From positions 1-8,600 of the forward strand of contig JAEORG010000227.1 in assembly GCA_016841005.1 (NCBI GenBank): 8,600 bases of DNA. The letters run 5' to 3'. This DNA comes from Candidatus Thorarchaeota archaeon (GTDB lineage Archaea; Asgardarchaeota; Thorarchaeia; Thorarchaeales; Thorarchaeaceae). Below the pieces are notes generated by a model. It did not search any database. It was not told the origin of the DNA and saw only the letters and a program-made list of their open reading frames with translations. This document shows positions 5,244 through 8,600 of this stretch, one piece after another; the first letter of the stretch is position 1, and every line of letters starts with the position of its first letter. Both the position numbers and the translations under genes were made by a program.

Positions 5244-5780
5244 TCATGTAATTAAACTGGGTTCCAGAAGTTGTCTAGCTACTAACTCGAACATTTCTGA
5301 AACACCTTGCCCAGTATTTGCAGATACTTCTACACAAGGTGCGCCGTATTTAGAGGCAAACTCACTTGCTTCTTCCAGAGACACTCCGCTTCCATTTATC
5401 CTAGAATCTATCTTATTTCCAACGAAAATAATCTTACTTTCGGGAGCATTCTCTTTCAAGACCTTGATCCAATCTTCAAGTCTTTCCAGTGAAAATGACC
5501 TACTCGCATCATAGACTGCAATTGCCATTTTTGTTCCCCTGAAGTAGTCACAGACTACATCACGAAACCTAGGTTGTCCCCCAAGGTCCCACAACATCAA
5601 ATTCAGGTCATTACCATCGACATTTAGTTTCTTAGATGCGAAGTTCGCTCCGATTGTAATTTTCATTTGGTCATCAAATCGATCCTCTGTATATCGCAGA
5701 GTGATACTTGTCTTACCTACACCGCCTTCGCCAACCAATGTGGTCTTGAAGACAGGTGCCCGTTTTGGAATCATGCTCAT
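5244..5780 (-). CDS. Rab/Ras-like small GTPase
   Basis: I start it at ATG 5780 (178 residues) because GAGG lies 8 nt upstream. A TTG at 5828 would add a poorly supported 16-residue extension, and ATG 5774 is also possible. All five G motifs are present: G1 GEGGVGKT (17-24), G2 Thr42 in a Rab-like switch I (KITIGANFASKKL), G3 WDLGGQ (64-69) with the catalytic-type Gln69, G4 NKID (112-115), and G5 VSANTG (about 152-157). The G3 is DLGGQ, closer to the Arf and G-alpha form (DVGGQ) than to DTAGQ, while switch I is Rab-like. The C terminus (LLEPSLIT) has no cysteine, so prenylation is not expected. Membrane attachment, if any, needs a partner. It is the first gene of a four-gene operon with a zinc-ribbon protein and two longin-like proteins. 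It probably acts as a nucleotide-dependent switch in the cytosol. Confidence 0.9.
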   Translation of the reverse strand: MSMIPKRAPVFKTTLVGEGGVGKTSITLRYTEDRFDDQMKITIGANFASKKLNVDGNDLNLMLWDLGGQPRFRDVVCDYFRGTKMAIAVYDASRSFSLERLEDWIKVLKENAPESKIIFVGNKIDSRINGSGVSLEEASEFASKYGAPCVEVSANTGQGVSEMFELVARQLLEPSLIT

Positions 5781-5840
5781 TTGTCTAGCCTCGCGATTTG
5801 CGTGTTTGTTATATTGGTCCCCTTGCAAATAACTCCCATT

Positions 5841-5864
5841 GTTATTGCAATCAATTACAATAAC
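5841..5864. promoter_or_regulatory. Inverted repeat, candidate operator in the divergent promoter region
   Basis: GTTATTG (5841-5847) and CAATAAC (5858-5864) are perfect 7-bp arms separated by 10 bp. The site is just downstream of the GTPase-side TATA element and overlaps the expected transcription start, where a bound dimer would block initiation. The winged-helix PAS protein encoded divergently is the obvious candidate binder, but that link is inferred. Confidence 0.4.
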
Positions 5865-5866
5865 TC

Positions 5867-5883
5867 ATATATACTATTTAAAG
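5867..5883 (-). promoter_or_regulatory. TATA-like element of the GTPase operon
   Basis: On the - strand, TTTAAATAGTATATATG contains two overlapping A/T boxes (TTTAAATA and TATATA). Transcription would begin around 5840-5855, leaving a leader of roughly 60-75 nt before ATG 5780. The exact box used cannot be told. Confidence 0.4.
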
Positions 5884-5914
5884 CTAATTCATTTGTATTA
5901 AATCAAAATGTACC

Positions 5915-5990
5915 ACCTCGAAATAAAGAAATACTTATTAAAATCCGCTGTAATATAAGAAATATCACTTATTCGAACAGTCTTCGAGGT
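5915..5990 (+). repeat. Long-range inverted repeat covering the HTH-PAS ribosome binding site
   Basis: ACCTCGAA (5915-5922) is the exact reverse complement of TTCGAGGT (5983-5990), and the second arm contains the GAGGT ribosome binding site. A transcript starting upstream of 5915 could hide the site. A transcript from the TATA-like box at 5951-5958 would lack the first arm. The 60-nt spacing weakens the case. A second, smaller repeat (TCGAA 5973-5977 with TTCGA 5983-5987) competes for the same bases. Confidence 0.3.
5951..5958 (+). promoter_or_regulatory. TATA-like box for the HTH-PAS gene
   Basis: TAATATAA lies about 41-48 nt before ATG 5999. With usual spacing this gives a transcript start near 5980 and a short leader containing the GAGGT ribosome binding site at 5986-5990, 8 nt from the ATG. 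Other A/T-rich boxes further upstream (around 5897 and 5936) are alternatives. Confidence 0.35.
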
Positions 5991-5998
5991 TCATTATC

Positions 5999-8338
5999 AT
6001 GTCAAAAGAAACGAATATTGAGTTTCCAGATACTGAACCCAAGGACTTTCTAGTTTTAGAGACCCAAGACCAGAGAGACTCTCTTAATCATGAAATTAGG
6101 AGAGAGATACTTGATTCATTGCATATGGGAGTTGACAGTTTCTCTACAGAAGTGCAGAAGACTGAAAGAAAACTTGATGATGGGACGGTAATAACTGAAG
6201 AGGTCACCATACAGAGACCTTCTCGAAGATTGTGGTTGAATGTTCAAGAGATTCTGCAAAATATTAAGGAGAAAAAATCAGCCACGAATATCTCGGTATA
6301 CAAGTGCTATTATCATCTCCGTGTTCTTGTTGATCAGGGATTAGTGGAACAATACCCTCCTCCTAAGGACGATGGCGAGGATTCATCTGGACGAGTGCGC
6401 GGTATGTTCTTTCGAGCTACAGCTAAGTTCTTTGTAGAATCTAAAATCGACCTTGCAATGAGGAGTACTAACTTAGCACCTTGGGACTGGTCCAGTGACT
6501 ATCATCTAGGACGTGAATATAGCGAGCAATATGCTGAGATGCTTGGTTTCTCCTTGGATGAGCTTGAGAATCTAGTCAGTGGGTGGGAATCACTAATACA
6601 CCCAGATGATATCCGATATGTATTAGAAAAATGGGATGCACATTTAGCAGGAAAAACTCCTCTATACTCCTCAGAACATCGTCTCAAGACAAAAACAGGA
6701 CCTTACATTTGGGTACTCGATCGTGGACGAGTAGTTGAATTTGATGAAGATGGAAATCCTCTGAGAGCTGCCGGTACAATCCAAGATATCACCAGTGAAA
6801 AAACAGTTTTGGAGGCATTAGATAGAAGCGAAGAACGTTATCGCAGGCTATTCAATGAATCAATTCAGGCTATTGTGATTCTCATAGATGGTAAGATTGC
6901 CCTAGCCAATCAAGCGTATGCAGACATTGTTGATCGCCCACTAAGTGAATTATTGAAGATGGATTCCGATGAAGTATGGGAACTGATTCATCCTGATGAT
7001 AGGGCACAACTAGAAGAACGTAGATTACTTCTTGATAAATCTGAAACCTTACCCCACCATCGATTTCGGTATATTCGCCCATCTGGTGAAATACGCTGGG
7101 TTGACTCTTACGTTAGAAGAGTTGAACATGACAACAAACAAGCGTTACAAATACTTGAAGTTGATATCACTGACCAGATGAAAGTTGAACAAGCACTTCG
7201 TGAAAGTGAAAAGAATTTCAGGGTTCTCTTTGAGGAGTCACCAACTGGTATTCTTTTATTTGATTCAGAAGGGAAAATAATACAATTAAACCGAGAAGCT
7301 ATGGATATTCTGGGACTTGAAACGGAAGAAGATTATGAGGACTATTCAACACAAACTGATTCTAATCTACCCGAGTGGGTCTTAGAAGATATGAGGATGG
7401 GTGATGTCATCAACTTCGAACTTCCGTATGATATAAAGAACGCTGGATTTAGAACCTCGAAAATTGATCCAATTCATCTAGAAATACGAGGGGCTGTGAT
7501 TGATTCAACAGCAGATGGTATAGTTACCAAATATCTTGCACATATTCAAGATATATCGAATCGTGTCCAGACACGTGAAATCTTAGAAGCAAGTGAAGAA
7601 AGATATAGGAATTTAATTGAGTCACGATCACAACCAACTGTGATTCTACAAGGTTCCCCTTTGGTGATTGTCTATGCAAACCCTGCAATCACGGAGGTAA
7701 CAGGATATAGTAGCATGGAACTATTTGCGATGGGTCCTGCATGGGTAACAAAGATGTTTCATCCTAGGAGTCTTGAAGGTTCTGCAGAAGTCATTATGGA
7801 CATTGCACGAGGAAAACTCGAACCATACAAGCTTGGATATGAGGATGAATATATTCACAAAGATGGACACACCTATTGGATGCGAAGTCATCCATCTCTA
7901 ATCACATTCAATGATAAACCAGCTCTTGAGATTCTCCTTATTGATATCACCGATGATAAGGAGCTTGAGTTTGCGCTTCTAGGTGGAAGAGAAAAATATA
8001 TGGAATATTTCAAACACACAAAAATTCCGATTCTTATTCTGAATGATAATGAGATAGTCGATGGTAATAATCAAGCTCAGAGACTCTTGGGCTACAAGAT
8101 GTCTGAGATTAAGAATAAAATGATCTGGCAAATTGCAACGCGATATCAATATGGGAAGAAAACATCAAAACAGAATATATCAGAAATTACAAAGAATGCT
8201 ATCCAACGACGGCATCAAGTAGCAACATGGAAGTTCAAGAAATCCGATGGAGATACACTCTATTCTCAAATCAGATTAACTCCCCTTGAATTTGGTGAAG
8301 AAGTCCTAATTCAACTTCGTATAACTCCGTATCACTAG
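5999..8338 (+). CDS. Winged-helix multi-PAS sensor-regulator (no kinase domain)
   Basis: The protein has 779 residues, with ATG supported by GAGGT 8 nt upstream. Residues about 28-145 form an ArsR-like winged helix: LNHEIRREILDSLHMG, then (after a polar insert of about 30 residues) the YKCYYHLRVLVDQGLVEQYP helix region, then a GMFFRATAKFF wing. Five PAS-like units follow, at about 155-270, 275-395, 400-525, 530-655 and 660-779. Repeated landmarks are LIHPDD at 199-204 and 329-334, MFHPRS at 586-591, and PAC-type ends QDITSEK, VDITDQM, QDISNRV and IDITDDK at about 262, 388, 517 and 648. Linkers of the SEERYRRLF type (277-285, 532-540) probably form short coiled coils. There is no membrane helix, histidine kinase, cyclase or receiver domain. 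It therefore looks like a cytosolic one-component regulator in which PAS domains sense a ligand, redox state or partner. It is divergent from the GTPase operon, which it may control. Confidence 0.85.
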   Translation: MSKETNIEFPDTEPKDFLVLETQDQRDSLNHEIRREILDSLHMGVDSFSTEVQKTERKLDDGTVITEEVTIQRPSRRLWLNVQEILQNIKEKKSATNISVYKCYYHLRVLVDQGLVEQYPPPKDDGEDSSGRVRGMFFRATAKFFVESKIDLAMRSTNLAPWDWSSDYHLGREYSEQYAEMLGFSLDELENLVSGWESLIHPDDIRYVLEKWDAHLAGKTPLYSSEHRLKTKTGPYIWVLDRGRVVEFDEDGNPLRAAGTIQDITSEKTVLEALDRSEERYRRLFNESIQAIVILIDGKIALANQAYADIVDRPLSELLKMDSDEVWELIHPDDRAQLEERRLLLDKSETLPHHRFRYIRPSGEIRWVDSYVRRVEHDNKQALQILEVDITDQMKVEQALRESEKNFRVLFEESPTGILLFDSEGKIIQLNREAMDILGLETEEDYEDYSTQTDSNLPEWVLEDMRMGDVINFELPYDIKNAGFRTSKIDPIHLEIRGAVIDSTADGIVTKYLAHIQDISNRVQTREILEASEERYRNLIESRSQPTVILQGSPLVIVYANPAITEVTGYSSMELFAMGPAWVTKMFHPRSLEGSAEVIMDIARGKLEPYKLGYEDEYIHKDGHTYWMRSHPSLITFNDKPALEILLIDITDDKELEFALLGGREKYMEYFKHTKIPILILNDNEIVDGNNQAQRLLGYKMSEIKNKMIWQIATRYQYGKKTSKQNISEITKNAIQRRHQVATWKFKKSDGDTLYSQIRLTPLEFGEEVLIQLRITPYH

Positions 8339-8355
8339 TGTAATTTCACCCGATA

Positions 8356-8600
8356 TCATAACAATGTGATAATCATTCCAAATTGACCAATACTGAGTTG
8401 GAGTTCATCTCTGTATGATTTGACAAACCCTTCTTCAGGGCGTATACGCGAGCCAAGAGGTACTTGGCTAATTTGATCATTCCATACAACAAGTTTTACT
8501 GAACCAGTCTCATCGGTCAAGATTGCGTCAGCAACTCTGAGTTCATCACCTGTCTTTTTGGATGTAACAGTCCGTATGTCCGATATATGGTCTACCTTTC
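8356..8600 (-). CDS. OB-fold single-strand nucleic-acid-binding protein, RPA/SOSS-B-like (5' part outside window)
   Basis: An open - strand frame enters from the right edge and stops at TGA 8358-8356, giving the last 80 residues of a protein whose start is outside. The visible part reads as the second half of an OB fold: DIRTVTSKKTGDELRVADA, LTDETGSVKLVVWNDQI, VPLGSRIRPEEGFVKSY and RDELQLSIGQFG. This order of an 'RVADA.L.DETGS.KL..W.D' segment, a 'G..I....G..K...GELQLS.G' segment and a short hydrophobic end is the familiar pattern of archaeal RPA-like and SOSS-B-like ssDNA-binding proteins. Such proteins protect single-stranded DNA in replication and repair, though small archaeal members may also bind RNA. 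It is convergent with the HTH-PAS gene; 17 nt separate the two stops and no hairpin is seen between them. The OB-fold call is good, while whether it is a one- or multi-domain protein is unknown. Confidence 0.8.
   Translation of the reverse strand, partial: KVDHISDIRTVTSKKTGDELRVADAILTDETGSVKLVVWNDQISQVPLGSRIRPEEGFVKSYRDELQLSIGQFGMIITLL

Noticed and set aside
4945..5514. A + strand ORF of 189 residues opposite the zinc-ribbon and GTPase genes
   Set aside because: It is antisense to two well-supported genes, its translation is Ser/Pro-rich without any recognisable motif, and it lacks a ribosome binding site.
5781..5828. A 16-residue N-terminal extension of the GTPase from TTG 5828
   Set aside because: TTG is a weak start with only GGGAG 4 nt away. 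The ATG at 5780 has GAGG 8 nt upstream, and a normal Ras-like N terminus begins soon after it.
5777..5839. A 20-codon - strand upstream ORF (ATG 5839) whose stop overlaps the GTPase ATG
   Set aside because: The overlap is neat, but there is no ribosome binding site ahead of it and a 20-codon open stretch is common by chance.
5933..5973. Direct repeat ACTTATT at 5933-5939 and 5967-5973
   Set aside because: It is only 7 bp in A/T-rich DNA, with 34-nt spacing and no other copies noticed, so chance is likely.
5667..6053. A + strand ORF of 128 residues across the divergent promoter region
   Set aside because: It overlaps the GTPase start, the promoters and the HTH-PAS start, and its translation looks like random read-through of A/T-rich DNA.
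1..8600. Search for tRNA or rRNA genes, CRISPR arrays, insertion sequences, attachment sites
   Set aside because: No cloverleaf-like sequence, repeat-spacer pattern, transposase motif or long terminal repeat was found by eye.

Overview
The window most likely comes from an Asgard archaeon. This is inferred from gene content, not from a marker gene. The evidence is a Rab/Ras-like small GTPase in an operon with two small longin/roadblock-like proteins, a cytosolic winged-helix/multi-PAS regulator of archaeal type, an archaeal OB-fold protein, TATA-like boxes, and good Shine-Dalgarno sites on many genes. A Thorarchaeota-like lineage is possible but cannot be fixed from sequence reading alone. There are no rRNA or tRNA genes, no CRISPR array and no mobile elements.

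Left block, + strand (1-3559). A 5'-truncated FAD-linked oxidase (GlcD-like, PCMH fold) runs in from the left edge. Its stop overlaps the first possible start of an SCP2 sterol-carrier-like lipid-binding protein, so the two look translationally coupled and may act on a lipid or other hydrophobic substrate. Next come a secreted, C-terminally membrane-anchored serine hydrolase of the beta-lactamase/PBP-like family and a 75-residue stand-alone WGR domain. Each of these two has a TATA-like element a short distance upstream.

Middle (3560-4032). Between two convergent transcription units is a perfect 8-bp hairpin that may end transcription from both sides. On the - strand I find a short ORF (56 residues, 3829 to 3659) with a perfect AAGGAGGT ribosome binding site. 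It is preceded by a leader of about 200 nt that holds several inverted repeats, including a hairpin followed by a T-rich tract.

Right-centre operon, - strand (5780 to 4033). Four tightly packed genes run in the order Rab/Ras-like GTPase, small zinc-ribbon protein, longin-like protein A, longin-like protein B. The pattern suggests a GTPase switch with dedicated partner proteins. It is divergent from a 779-residue + strand protein (5999-8338) made of an N-terminal ArsR-like winged helix and five predicted PAS domains, with no kinase. That protein looks like a one-component sensor-regulator. The shared intergenic region holds a 7+7 bp inverted repeat next to the GTPase-side TATA box, which is a candidate operator.

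Right edge (8356-8600, - strand). This is the C-terminal end of an OB-fold single-strand nucleic-acid-binding protein (RPA/SOSS-B-like), convergent with the PAS gene and only 17 nt from it.

The most interesting item is the GTPase, zinc-ribbon and twin longin-like cassette with its divergent HTH-PAS regulator. The hidden 56-residue gene with a structured leader comes second.
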